From the NCBI RefSeq assembly GCF_901000735.1, contig NC_081550.1, positions 9,380,716-9,444,715 of the forward strand: a stretch of 64,000 nt of DNA, given 5' to 3'. How positions within the stretch are numbered: the stretch's first letter is position 1; each line of letters starts with the position of its first letter. The notes under the pieces are model-generated. The model was given only the letters and a program-made list of their open reading frames with translations, was not told the DNA's origin and ran no database searches. Positions 24,832 to 38,511 of this stretch are shown piece by piece. Made by a program: the position numbers and the translations under genes. The DNA comes from Corylus avellana. Taxonomy: Eukaryota; Streptophyta; Magnoliopsida; Fagales; Betulaceae.

Positions 24832-27221
24832 GAAAGAAGCTACAAAGCTCGTGAAAGGAAAAAAGATAGAACGCAGTAATCGAGTAAAGGCCCATAGGAT
24901 CCCTCTTGGGTGGTGTACGATGCCGCGTTCACGTTGAGTCAAAAAGAAAAAGAATACAAAAGGTCGTAGAAAGGTAGTGGGAAATGAAAGAAAGCATGGC
25001 CCAATGCACTGTAGAAAGCGCCCGCGTTGGGAAAAAAAATATGAAGCTATTTTTCATTTTTTATTTTTTATTTTTTAAGATGATTATTAAATAATTTGTA
25101 GGACCTACACTTTAAATTTTTGTGAATTCAATTTCCATTTCCATTTATGAAAATAATTATTGAATTTATAGGACTTATGCTTTCACTTATGTGGATTCAT
25201 TTTCTATTTTCAAAAATAATTATAAAATCTATAAGACTGTATGTTAGCGTATACAATTTCTCAAACACTTGAGACGGACTCTAATAAACTAAGCATTTAT
25301 TCTATGAAAGACATTCATTATATATGAAAAACAATACTATCAATATATAATGCACTTACAATTATTCAAAAGTTTTAAAATTACACTTAATTGTTGTGTG
25401 ACAATTACAATAGTAACATATTACTACGCTCCACATCTGATGTCTCGATGGCCATTCATTCCTGGTTAGGATACTCGTGGATCCTATATTCAACATGTAG
25501 CAACCCACCTCATGTTGTCCCCTTTGTGACTTGGCTTCAAAACCGCAACTTAATCGATTTCACACTCAATGTGATGGTGGTTTTGATACCAAAAGAAATA
25601 AGCTTTAAGTAGAACTTAGCCTTGAAGACTGGTTTGCAAGATAAGGTAAGGGTGCCCAATAGGTTTATATATACATAGTTAAGATTGCACTTAATTGATG
25701 TAGGATACTTAGGGTTGTAATATATCACCACGTTTTGTTGATGTCCTGACAACCCATCATTCCTGGCTAAGTGACTTCGTGGACCCTATTTTCCACATGT
25801 AGCAGCCTTTCCTTGGTTGCCTCATTTGTGACGTGGCCACAAACCCTTACCCTTCAAAGTGGTAGTGACTCTGATATCAAATGATATAAACTCTTACCCT
25901 TCAAAACTAGCTTGCAATGTGAGGGTGCCCAAAAAATATATATACATCAAGGTCATGGAAGGTTCAAAGGCATTATACATTAATACTAATTTTAGATTTC
26001 CCACTTAGAAGATATGTCATAGTTTAGCTTAGATACCTATGATATTTGTAAATGGTAATCTAATAATGGCATACGGAGTTGTGTTTCATATTCTTAAGGC
26101 TAGCTAATGGTACAGGCAGTTCTTTAGTTAGGGCGGCGGCAAATTAATAAGGAAATCATTGGAGGAAAAAAAGCTTGGATATATATATATATATAGAGAA
26201 ATTTTGTCCAATTTTTCTATTCTTGTGCCACCTCAATTCTTTTCATCTGTCAGTGTGTGAAGAAAGTTGCAATGACCTACATGGTTTAATTTTAGCTAGG
26301 GATCACTCGGGTGGTAGCTTGGCATTCACCAAGAATGTGGAGTCATCGTGTAATTAATGTCACTTTTGGCTCTGATAAGATCGCATTCATTGTTCGTATT
26401 GTCATCAACATCGTGTGGTCCATTTACTCCTATATATTGGTTCTATTAGTATATTTGTCTCAATTATCAAACCTCATTGGGGGTGATGGTGAAATGATGG
26501 AGTGATTGCTTATAATGTAAAAAGGTCCATCAAATCTAATGGACTTACTACGTAGTAAAGGGTTTCCATTCCTTCTACACATCTAAAATTCAAAGTGGAA
26601 AAGCTCTGCAATTTAGAAAAAAAGAGGCATGTGCTCTAATGATGCCATAATAAGATAACTTCTGATCTGGAATTTTGAAATGACAAATCTTTCGGTGTAT
26701 ATTGAAGCTAAAACAGAATTCTCATTGCAGGAATGTGTTCAGAACTGGTTTGAAATTTTCAACTTATTCTTAAAAGCAAAAACATTTTCCATTTCTGAGT
26801 TTGGAGTCTCCAATTCTGACATCCTAACCAATATGGAGTCCTTTTAGCTGATTGAAGTTTATATATTTTCATACCCTTTAAATGTGGCTGGAATGAATCA
26901 ATGTTTTTGTAGGTTGATATATAAAGCATTTCCCAATGCTATAACGTTGGTTGAAGTTCTCTTGAAGCATATTATGTTCTGTTGTTTTATTTTGGTGGGC
27001 ATGTATTATACCTCACATCTCTGCGGCTTTGTGCACGTTGAATGTAAAGAAAACTTTAATGGACTGATTTTGGCGGAATACCAAAACCATTGAAGGAAAA
27101 CTTTATTTATAAACAGAAGCAATTACAAAGGAAGAAACCTATTTGAACTATACATGAGGTGTTCTAAGTAATTACAATGACTTTAATTACAAGCTGGACA
27201 CTAGAGATTGAATACATAATG
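24832..27221. other. TNL3 upstream spacer (copy B)
   Basis: Collinear with 7493-9905. It has the same degenerate tandem blocks and no supportable gene. Confidence 0.5.
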
Positions 27222-27630
27222 CTATCTAACATTAATAACTTGAAGATTTTCTACTTCAATCTTAGAATAAGAAGTTGGTTTGAATCCAACTTCTCTTTCT
27301 TTGCACTTTATCTTGGATAAGTGTGCTACAGCTTCACTCCTCGTCGTCTTGATCTGTAGTAGTAGAATTCTTCTCAGCTTCATCTTCATCAATTGCAGCA
27401 GCATCTTTATCAATTGCAGCAGCAGCCTTGTTCTTCACGGCTGCCACTTCACTAGGAGCAGGAGCTTCAGCTACCGCAGTACGAGGACTCCTCACAGCTG
27501 CCACTTCACTAGGAGCATGAGCTTCAGTTGCAGTATGGTTAACATAATGCAAAAATTTGTATGTGCAGAGCAGTGTCTTTTTTGTTGTTGTCATATTCCT
27601 GTAGTTGTTGAATTTGTAGATTTTTAGAAT
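27222..27630 (-). pseudogene. Ala-rich TNL C-terminal extension remnant (copy B)
   Basis: Counterpart of 9906-10315. It keeps both APSEVAAV repeats (27594-27334) and has the same frame break before the SEAVAHLSKIKCKE part (27413-27222). No function can be assigned. Confidence 0.4.
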
Positions 27631-27820
27631 ACCTTAATTTGAGTAAATACCCAGCTGGATTAGAAAAAGACAAAAGAAAAAATAAATAATAAAAAAATAC
27701 ACAGCTAGCTCGTGAAGTGGTCAAATCAAGATACAGTAGCATCAACACAGCCCTCTAAAAGCAGTTAACCAATAACAAAATTAATAAGCATTAAGGTAAG
27801 GTAAGGTAAGGAGTTCTCAC

Positions 27821-28120
27821 TCAAAAACAACTGGACTCCAAGTTGTAATCACCATCATCATCATCGTCACAAAGGCTCTTAGATGGTTGAATCCTTTCAA
27901 TCTCATTGCATTCATCCTCTTCGATTAAACATTCTGAATTTTCTCTGTCTTCATCGAGTTCATCATCTTCAATTGAACATTTTGAAATTTCACTTTCTTC
28001 ATTGAGTTCATCCTCTTTGATTGAACCCACTGAATTTTCACTTTCTTCATAGGATTCATCCTCTGCAGATGAACTTCCCAAGAAATAATCACTTTCTTCA
28101 TTGAGCTGTTTCAAAACCAT
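27821..28120 (-). pseudogene. Orphan acidic TNL tail exon (copy B)
   Basis: Counterpart of 10442-10762 with the same DEL.EESE repeats and NEIERIQPSKS core. The Asp run is shorter (five), as expected for a drifting microsatellite. Confidence 0.5.
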
Positions 28121-30025
28121 AAGTAAATCTTAAGCGGTGAAAAAGTAATGGAAGAAATTTTAGTTCCTTCGTAGAAAAAATATTACCACAGGCAAGGCAC
28201 CATACCTAGAGCAATCATTTATAATTGTAAGGGTCATATGCAAAGTTTTCCAGGTTAACAATAATTCTCTCTTTTGTGTTTGTAAATAAAAGAACAATTG
28301 ATTAATTACATGTTTTAGAGTTAACTCAAATAACAGTACAAACTTAATTAAATGCCAGGTCACTTTTGTGTATGTAAATAACAGTAATCCAAGTTAACTC
28401 AGTGACCTAAAATGCAGAGTACCAACTTAGGGAAAATCAGAATGTGAGAGAACAACTGATTTTTCATCTTGATCAGGTTGCATGTCAAATACAGAAAAAG
28501 AAACTACTTGATAATATTTTCTTCTCACTAAAGATGAGAGAATCTTGAAACAAGAAGGGCAAGTTTGACCACATGAGAAATCTCACACTAAGCAAGATTT
28601 CAGATATCCCCCAAGATTCTTATCAATCTCCAAAACATATCTATATGCGTACACATGCAAAAATATATTTGCGCATGTATATGCCTTGAAATTCCACTAG
28701 ACATGAATATGACCCACTCTGCACATGCTTGCATAAGGCAACAAAGTGGGATAATAATTACTCAGAAAGAATTCTTATCAATCTCCAAAACGTATCCCTT
28801 TTTTTTTCTTTTTAATTTTTTTTAATGTCAACAGGTTTTGTAAGAGGATAAGAATCACTCAGAAAGAATTGTTCTCCTCAGTATAAAAGTTCATAAGACA
28901 GCTCACCCGTGATAATGTAAAATGACATTTGTTGAGTGAAACGGCCACTCAATGGTCCACAAGACAGATTTCTTCCTGAAATGATCAAAAATAGGAATTG
29001 TACAATCTAATAAAAAAACACCAACCAGCACAATACTAGAATCTCATTTCTTCTTCATTACCATTATGCAAAAAATACTTAAGCATAATCACAAACATGC
29101 ATATAAGTAAATTAGACATTGCATATGTGACCTATTTATAGTGCAAACTACTGTCATTTTTTTGTTATCATATTCTTGTCGATGTTGAATTTATATATTT
29201 TTAGAAACTTCTTGTAGTTAACTTCTTGATAATGCATACATCCTAAACCTGATGTTGACAAAACCCACCCTCTACATTTCCAAAAGAAAACCCCCCAAAT
29301 TTCTGCACTTAACTTCGCTATATCCATATATGGGCAAATACTTGCAAAGTGGTTGGATCTTTTTGCAACGCTTTTCAAAGTGAAATTAAGGAAAACAATT
29401 CTCATTTTGGCTGGTCCTGGAGATCCTTCTATTAACTATTAAGCAGCACACAAAGTAAAAATTTTAATTATTTCGGGACAAACTTAAGCCAGAGTCAATT
29501 TTTGGAATATTTTGAATTTCTGAGTGTCAAGTTTGAAATATAAGGTCCAGGAATACTTATCCACACCAAACGAAGGCCTGACTAGTTTCCCATGACCATC
29601 AAATTATGGATGTATGCAAATATGATTTGAGTTGATGACAATCAAATACAATAAAACCAAATCCCATAATAATAAGAATATGATAGACCGAACCCATCTA
29701 ACGCTGTGATTAGTTCTGTGTTTGCCACTCTGCAGGCATGTGGTATCCATGGAGAGCAGGAGTTCCTTCTAAATGTGAATTGGCTATGCTGCTGGAAGAG
29801 TAGAAGGGGTGTGAGGTTGGATTGAGAGACTCAAAGGTGCTAAATATGTCCCAGAGATTCCCATATGGAACGCCATCTCAATTTAGGAAAAACCTGATCC
29901 ATAATGAAGTGGACAAATCAATATATCATTAGATAATTAAGTGGACAGGTAAGACCTAAAAGCTACAAACAGCCTTCTAAACTCACAGTGCCAAGCAGTT
30001 AACCAAAAAAGAGAATTAACAAGTA
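28121..30025. other. Spacer (copy B), no gene
   Basis: Collinear with 10763-12659. Nothing recognisable is present. Confidence 0.5.
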
Positions 30026-30201
30026 TTAAAAGATCCTTACTGAAAAATAACTCCTCATTCGTTGTGGGTTACAACTGGATTCGAAGTTGAAAGCATCATC
30101 ATTAGTGACAGCGCCTCTCTGATGGTTGAATACCATCTGATATCCTTTCAATTGTTTTGCATTCATCCTCTTCGATTGAACCCGCGGAATTTGCTGGTAG
30201 A
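30026..30201 (-). pseudogene. Decayed acidic TNL tail cassette (copy B, second)
   Basis: Counterpart of 12660-12835, with the ECKTIERI core and QPSERR followed by decay. Confidence 0.4.
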
Positions 30202-30399
30202 ATAAGACGGGGGAAGTGAGGTGGGAACTCAAGCTAGTGGCTCTCTCTCAGATATTTGTCATTTGCACCCTAAACATCGTTTCCAAGCCATAAAAACCTG
30301 ATCCATGATTAAGTGGACAAATCAATATATACAACTAGCATCAACACTGGGCTACAAACCAGTTAACCAATAACAAAATTAACAAGCATTAAGGTAAGG

Positions 30400-30685
30400 T
30401 AAGGTAAGGAATCCTTACTGAAAAACAACTGGATTCCAAGTTGTAATCACCATCATCATCATCATCGTCACATCAGGTCTTAGATGGTTGAATCCTTTCT
30501 ATCTTATTGCGTTCATCCTCTCGGGTTAAACATTCTGAAATTTCACTTTCTTCATCGACTTCATCCTCTTTGATTGAACACATTGAATTTTCACTTTCTT
30601 CATCATCTTCGACTGAACCCACTGAATTTTAAATTTCTTCATCGGATTTGTCCTGTGCGGATGAACTTCCCAAGAAATAAGTTCC
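30400..30685 (-). pseudogene. Decayed in-frame acidic tail behind the TNL4 stop
   Basis: It continues the TNL4 frame after the TGA at 30686-30688. The first two stops are shared with TNL2. The third TNL2 stop (TAG) is a Glu codon here, and a new stop replaces the Arg after QPSKT. Confidence 0.6.
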
Positions 30686-33600
30686 TCATCCATTGGATTC
30701 ATCAATAGAGAAACGAAAATCCACGTGGGTCACATCTGGATGATCTTTCGCATTCTCTGCATGCTTGTGTATAATATGAACTCCGACACTTCTGACGAAC
30801 ATCCGTGAAATCATAGACAACTCAACTTGCAAACTGTCTCCCTTTAGCTCAAAATATTCTAGGTCGAAGTAGTCATGCAATACATTTTTTGTTTCCACAA
30901 ACTTGAATTCTCTCAGTCTACCAATTGAGTCTATACCTTTATGCCTCATCGTAAACTGAACCGCATCTACAGAATTATCATGGAAACCCTCACGAATGGG
31001 TTGAAGAAGAGCACAAAAAACAATTCCTTGGATCTCATCCAAAGGAAGGAGCCCTTTAATATCTATTATACATGATTGACTACCATATGAACAATCCCTA
31101 CGATGGCGGAGAGAGTCTGATATCCTATTTCCAGGAAATACAATTCCACCGGCAAAAGAGTCCTTATAATGTACCTATTAAACGAATGTTAAGAATTTTC
31201 ACAAGTACAACCCTTAAACCAAGACACATACAAATACGTACATAAGAGAGAGAGACATACCTTATTAAAAAAAAAATCTTCCACCTGATTCCCTATTTTC
31301 TCAGCCATTTTAGCGCACTCAGTCAATTCAATATACTTTAATGCTGGCAACTGACATGTATTGAATTGATTTTCTTTTGATATTTGTGGAAAACTTTCCA
31401 ATGAAACACATCCACCGAGACTTATTTCTTTTATATTTGTTGGAAGTTCTAGAATTTCTTGAAGTTGCTTGCATCCAACCAAATGAAGCTTCCTCAATCT
31501 AACAAATCTTTTGATCCATGCAGGCAGACTAACAATTTCAGTCCATGATATATCTAACACCTCTAAAGTGGAAGGAAAAAGTGTCTCAGAGAAACATATT
31601 TTATCGAGAATCAGTCGTGTTAGTGCCGGAAACCCAACCGAGGAACAACCAACATCGGAAATGCTTGAATTCGCTGGAGGAGGCGATAAGAATAATTCTC
31701 TTCTTTCCTCTGTGGACACAATTGGGAGCATGGATTGTCCTTCATCCCTCACATTTGTTGAAAGTTTTGGACACCCTTGGACAAAAAGATAGTCGAGATG
31801 CTGTAACTGAGGAATGCTACTTGGAAGATGAATAAGGTTAGTGCATTCGAAAAATGACATAAGGGTAAGCTTATCAAGGAACCCAACAAAGTCATGAATC
31901 TTAACTAAACTTTTGCACCGAGAAACACGTAATTTTTGTAAATTTGGAATTCTTGAAATATCTGGAATTTCAGTTAGGTTTTTAAGTCGAATGAGTCCCA
32001 AAGTACTCAGGTTTGGAAAATTCTGCAAGGAAAAAAAGAAGGGAGAATGAAATAAGCGTAAAAGAAGTTTACAACATAATTCTAAAGAAAAAACATTAAA
32101 AATAACAATCATACCTTAAATCCTTCCTTGAGTCCTTTGAAGGGGCCATTACATATTCTTAGAATAGTGAGTTTCCGTCCATGAAAATTGGATGGCAGAT
32201 ATTGTAAAGGACATTCATTCCAATCAAGCACTTTTAACTCATTAGGAAGACAAGTAGGCATTTTAGAAAAAACTGCATTACGACATATAAATAATCTGAG
32301 CCTTTTCATCTTCTCAAAGGTTTTGCAACTCCACTGTACCAAGCCTCGTTCCGGCAATTCCACTAATATGCCTTCAATTTTGTTTGTTCCCTAGTAAGAT
32401 AATGCATAATTGTGGCAACAAAATCAAAACATGAAGTTCTCCCTACTTTATCACTTGATAGAATTATAATTTTATTCTTATATATAATCTCAAATTCAAC
32501 GATAATTTTAAAAGTCACATAACAGTTGGAAAAACACGAGGAAAACACTAGAAGAACACCTAGCATTTCTATATATATATATATATATATATATGACTTG
32601 ATAGAATTATAATTTTATTCTTATATTCCATCAATCAGGCGACATGTGTTGCTTTTTTTTTTTTAAGAGGCTTTCATAACAGATAATTTGTTTTTCTTAT
32701 TAGAATGTCTCGAAGTAAGTGATGATCACATTCAAGATGTCAAAATTGTTTTTTCATTTTTCTCATTTTTACTTATTATTCTTACTTATTTATAAAATAA
32801 AAAGTACAATACTATTATATCTATCTTTGAAAAAGTGTAAAAGCCAATTTCCGTTATGATTTATTTATTCTTTTGGATTAAAGGCATCCTACCTACATCC
32901 AAATACATGTTTGGGTGATGTTTTATGTTTAATTATTTTTTGAGTTTATGTTTGGGTGTCTTTTACAGCCAACTCTAATTTTTTTAACCAAACCCAAATT
33001 TTTCAACCCAATTCAAATCTTTTTAACTTAACTCAAAAAAAAAAAAAAACAAAAACAAAAACAAAAACAAATAGCAATAAAAAAAATTAATAAAAAAAAA
33101 AATCCAAGGTTCCACCCCTTAATCACCCTCAATTGACATCTCTTTTACACTAAAACATCCAAAATATTAAGAAATAATATTTGATTCCCTCAAACTACAA
33201 CTTCGTTATTACACCTTTTGTTAGCCTATGTTGTTAAATGGATGAAAAATCTCAAGCATGTTGTGCAAGTGCCGGTTCGTTACTTGAACTACCCAAATTA
33301 TCAATAAAAAATATGAAAATCTAAAAGAGGAAAAAGAACAATGAAAAAAAAAAAAATGGCTGAGAGGGTATTTCCAAATGTATGTTTAATTAGTTTTTAT
33401 TTTTTAATAATTATAATGGGGGCAACTATGGTATTTCAAAAGTAAAAATGGGGTTGTTGCGGGAAGAAAGGCATAAAAATGGTCATGCCCGTTCGATACA
33501 ACTTGACCACTTTTTTGTTTTTTTTTGTTTATCAATTTTAACATTTGACGCTGATTGAATTGTTTTTTTGACAAGCATGGTAGTTTAGTGGCATAAATGA

Positions 33601-33691
33601 AAATGTGGTGATGCTTAAGGGCCAAAAGTGTATTTTCTCCTTGTTTTTATATTGGGATGTCCCAAATTAAGTGACCATACTCAAAATGTCA

Positions 33692-33724
<33 letters not shown>

Positions 33725-36295
33725 TAATATTTACCTATTACTCTTATATCTTTACAGAAGAAAAGACATGATGCTCATGAAAATAATGTATATCTCTTAA
33801 ATAGGGTAAAAGGCAATTGCCAAGGATGACTTATTTTCTGTTCTTAATTAATGGCATTCTACTTGCAACAAAAATTCTTATTTTGAGACAAATGGAAATG
33901 GTGTGTGCGCGCATGTGTTGTGTGTGTATTCATGGAATCATGTGCATGTTATGTGTGTATTTCTCCATCCATTTTTACAAATATAAAATTAAAATAAGTT
34001 TTTGATGTTAGTCTTACCATATCTTTTTCTAGTACATCACGAACGTCTTCATGAAACCACAATCTACTGCGTTTGCCTGGTCTTTTGGGCGATTCTTGAC
34101 GAACAATTTCTTTACCCATATCTTGCAGTAAGTCATGCATGGCCAATTTAACCTCATGATCAATAGTTATGAGAGACTTCTCCACAAGTATTGCAATACC
34201 AATAACTGGATTAAAACCACAACTGTCTAGCATCTCAGTAACATATTTTTCATTTTGCCCTTTGAAGAAGCATGCAATGTCAAGAAAAATATTCTTCTCA
34301 CTTTCATCCAATCCATCATAACTTAGTTGAAGTTTTTCTAGAATATTTTTCTCTGGAATTCTTTTGTACTTTTCCAATGCACTTTTCCAATAGTGTATAT
34401 CTCTACCATATAGATTTGAACCTAGCACTGTTAAAGCTAGTGGGAGGCCCCCAGCATAACGTAGTGCATCTTCTATAAGGTCCACAAAATAATCATGAGG
34501 TTTGTCACTTTTGAAAGCATGTATACTAAAGAGCTGAAAAGTTTCATTGTGATCCATTTCATTCATCTTGTATGTGAAATCAACGTTATGCTTAATTAGC
34601 AAGTGTTCATCTCTTGTTGTTATAATGATTCTACTTCCTAAACCAAACCAATTGGGTTCTCCAGATAATGCTTTCAATTGGACCAACTCATCCACATCAT
34701 CAAGAACTAAAAGAACATTTTTACGACAAAGCCTTTCCTTTATGACGTTGATTCCTCGATCAACATTACTAACCTTCAAACTTGAGTTGCCTAGGATCTC
34801 AGAAAGTAGTGTCTCTTGCAATTGGACTAAACCGCACTCTTTCATTGAAGTTTCTCTAACATTTGCAAGAAAACAACTATCTTTAAACTGGTAAGCAAAC
34901 GAGTTATAAATCGCCTTGGCAATAGTTGTCTTACCAATTCCACCAGCTCCGAAGATTCCTATTACGCGTATGTCACTCATCCCAATATGTAAAAGCCCAT
35001 TGATATCTTGTATGTGAGACTCTATTCCAACCAGATATTTGGGAACACTTTGGTATGTACGATTTACTATTCTTGAAACCAATTGAACAATTTCGTTGAT
35101 GAATTTAAATTCATTCCTACCACTGCAAAAAAAATAAATAAATAAATAAATTAAATTAAATAAGTTACACCTTCCACATGAAAAAACATAGGAACATGAT
35201 CTACTGACAATTTTTTTTCTTCTCTTGCAACAAGTGATAATGATAGGAGACAAGATAGGAAATAACCCTTCCTTCTCTATACCTCAATCCTCCTTGGATT
35301 GACTCCAATTCCTCCCTTAATTACGTACTCTGAAATGTAATTGAATTCTTCAAATTGTTTTTCTTCAGATCGGATTATATAGTTCTCAAATGTTTAATCT
35401 CTTAGTAAATTGCATTTTTTTTCATCGTGCAAACATTGAATAATCTCTAATATTCCCACTAAACTTCAGAATAAAGCAAACACTAAAAGTTAAATACTAG
35501 ATGCATGCAAACACTACCATTAAAATTGGTATTGAAATCTTATATTGTGAAGTAAATTATATCAGATTATATAAAATGACCTTATGTTGTATAAGGATGG
35601 TGCAGGACACCAGAGAGCCGTCCTATTCTTTATCTATTTCAATTTTTTAAGGACGCATCTTAAAATATTCTTACATTAACATAGTGTTTTTAATTGACTG
35701 AATTTATATAGTTGCCCAAATTAAAAAGACAAATTAAATAAAAACAAAACAGATATATATATATATGAATGAAAAGTAGAGGTCTAGAATAAAGGAGCTT
35801 GCGTGGTCGAAAATACCCTTTCTCTAAATGCCACCCGGACAAATTGGCCACTTTATTCAAGGCTACCTTCCAGCTCTGCACTGTTTCCTCCATGAAGCTG
35901 TCTTGGTGTTGAGCCGATGCTTCTCCAAAATTCTTCTTCTGATGCCGTACGTCGGATGGATCTATTTTATAAAACACTGGTAAAACAATTTGTTGGTTTG
36001 ATTCCCTGGACCGGAGGATCTCGATCAGCTCACTCAAGCAGCATGTAGATGATGCATAGTTTTCAGAGAGTACAACTATTGAAGTCCTTGAATCTTTAAT
36101 GGCTTTGAGAATTTCCGGTGAAATTTCCCCTTCTCCTCTAAATTTGTCATACATGTAGGTATAGATTCCATTTTCACATAGAGCTTTGTATAGACAAGCA
36201 GTAAAACTGAGGTGGGTATCTTCACTTCTAAAGCTCAAGAATACATCGTAAGGCCATCGACGGCCGAAAGAAGAAGAGGATGCTTGAAAGGCCAT
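30686..36295 (-). CDS. TNL4: intact TIR-NB-ARC-LRR-C-JID immune receptor, twin of TNL2
   Basis: Exons are 36295-35817, 35116-34018, 32390-32115, 32022-31261 and 31174-30686. Lengths are identical to TNL2 (479, 1099, 276, 762, 489 nt), giving 1,034 residues with no stop. The C-JID frame is open although its first Met is missing relative to TNL2 (HRRDCS instead of HRMDCS). The TIR translates identically to TNL2. NB-ARC motifs are intact (GAGGIGKTT, LLVLDDVDE, SRIIITTRD, GLPLAL, MHDLLQDMG). Differences from TNL2 cluster in the C-terminal NB-ARC, the LRR exons and the C-JID, for example FICRNAVF instead of FICRNADF and EISLGGC instead of QISAGGC. This suggests the same signalling half with a diverging sensor half. 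Intron 2 lacks the MITE found in TNL2. Confidence 0.9.
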
Positions 36296-38511
36296 GGAAG
36301 AAGCTCGATCTTGGCGTATGAAAGCTTGATTATTATTTAAGTAGCGACTCTTTTCAGGGTTGTTTGGTAGAGCAATTGGGTCTCTTGTTAATGTTCATCA
36401 CAATTTTCCAAAAAGATCAACATTTAAAACATTCTTACGAACCCAAAAACCAACATCACCATTATAATATGTGAAAGTGGGGTAATATTTGTATAATAAA
36501 CAACATAGATTTCTAGCGAATTAGTGCTACAATGATCTCTTTTTGCTTTAAAAAATAAAAATAAAAAAGCAGTATGATGATTTTTAAAAAAAAATTAAAG
36601 AAGCTACAATTTTTTTTTAAAAAAAAAAAAAAAAAAAAAAATGGGATGGTGGCCATGCGACTTTTTGAAAAATTTTGAAACTTTTTCTTATATTTAAATT
36701 TAATGGGGTTTTTTTAAAATGTTATATTGGGTCCGTTTTGTGGAAATAATGATGATTGATTGAGGGTGAGGCTGATTGTTTTAATTTTTTAAACTCATGT
36801 AAAGCTTATTAGTGACCTAGAAACTACTGGAGCCTCTACTGTGGAAGCTTAATCTAAAATTTTATAATATTCTAGAGTAATATAATTAAGTGCCTTGATT
36901 CACACCGTAGCAGGTTCACGAGTGTTTCCCATTTTCTCCTTTTCGTTTTTTATTTTCTCTTCCTCTACCGACAACCTCACCCACCCCCATCTCCTTCCAT
37001 TCTTTTTCTCCTTTTTCTTATTGCTCCCACCTTCTCCACCACTTCCTCTTTCTCTTTTCTTATTTTCTCCTTCCCCACCACTCACTTTGTTTTATATTAG
37101 TTTATTTATTTCTTTGTCTCGCACTATCTACTCTCTTTTTTATTTTTTTTATTATTATTTTTTTTTACACTTTTGTAAACCTATAATACAAACAAATTTT
37201 ATAAAAGCACTTTTACAACATTATGTGACACAATACGGTTAAGTTTTTCTAAAATTAAATTTAACTAATTTTCAATCATATTGTAAAAGTTTTTTTTTTT
37301 TTTTTTTAAAAAAAAAATATATATATTTCTAAGCCTAACATTCCTCTTTATTAAAACATTATCTAACAATGTTACTTATGCACAAAATCCCCAAACGCAA
37401 TCACACTCAACTCACAATATTTAATTAATACTACTAAGTATTAATATGAGCAATTGCAGATGTTGACTGAATTCTTTTTTTCTTTTGTAAAGACAGAAAG
37501 TTGTGGATTTCACTTTTGTTTTTGAATTTAGCACATACAATAATTTTAATGGACTAATTGAAAATTATAGTGCGGTGTTGTATAATTTTGTGTTTGTATT
37601 ATTGATATGGATTAGCATTATTCATACCTTGTCTTTTGGTTGCAATTTCATGAAAAACATTATAATATGTATTACAAGAAACACCAATTATCGGACATTC
37701 CTATTAAATTGCTTTACAAACAACAATAAGCTAATTTTTGAACAGAAATATATGGAGAAGGAAGAGAGGCTGTGAGTGTTGTTGGCAGAGAGAGGATTTA
37801 CCTAACAAACCCTCAAACCAAATTTTAATAGTTTATAATATGTGAAAGTGGGGTAATATTTGTGTAATAAAATACCCAACCCAAAAGCACATCACTTTTC
37901 TCTTTTCCTTTTCTTGTCTCTTTTCTCTTTCTCTTTCCTTCTTGTTATAGCTTGCTAAATGACTCTTCAAAGAAAGAAGAAAATTCTTGCCAATTTTCTT
38001 ATAATTAATAAACGATCTTGAAAGATGAGAAAAGGCATACGCGTTGGTCAAAGAAAGAATAAATTTTTTTGCAACTTCCACATGCACCGCACACTGTAAC
38101 TTTATGATATTTGAAGTAGAAAATTAATTAGGGTAAATATTAAACGTGATCCTTCCTAGATCTCGCTGCCTTTTTGCAATTGATTAGGATTTTTTTAAAA
38201 GAAAATCCCTCTAGATCGTAGAAAGGTAGTGGGAAATGAAAGAAAGCATGGCCAATTGCACTGTAGCGTTGGGAATAAAAATATATATGAAGCTATTTTT
38301 CATTTTTTATTTTTTAAGATGATTATTTAATAATTTGTAGGACCTAACTACACTTTTATTTATGTGAATTCATTTTCCATTTCCATTTATGAAAATAATT
38401 ATTGAATTTATATTTTCACTTTTGTGCATTCATTTTATATTTTTGAAAATAATTATTAAATCTATAGGACTATATGTTAACATATACAATTTCTCAAACA
38501 CCTAAGATGGA
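36296..38511. other. TNL4 upstream region and start of the third spacer copy
   Basis: From 36296 to 38068 it mirrors 19045-20811. From about 38070 to 38511 it resembles 40140-40606 and, in part, 7620-7935. No gene is seen. The homology stops at 38511, where a LINE begins. Confidence 0.55.

Larger units (their letters stand above)
21336..38068. repeat. Segmental duplication, copy B
   Basis: Collinear with 4708-20811. It differs by a LINE insertion at 22187, a palindromic stretch at about 23403-23488, the absence of the TNL2 MITE, and scattered substitutions and microsatellite changes. The part around the TIR and the first half of the NB-ARC of TNL4 is far more similar to copy A than the rest. 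Confidence 0.92.
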
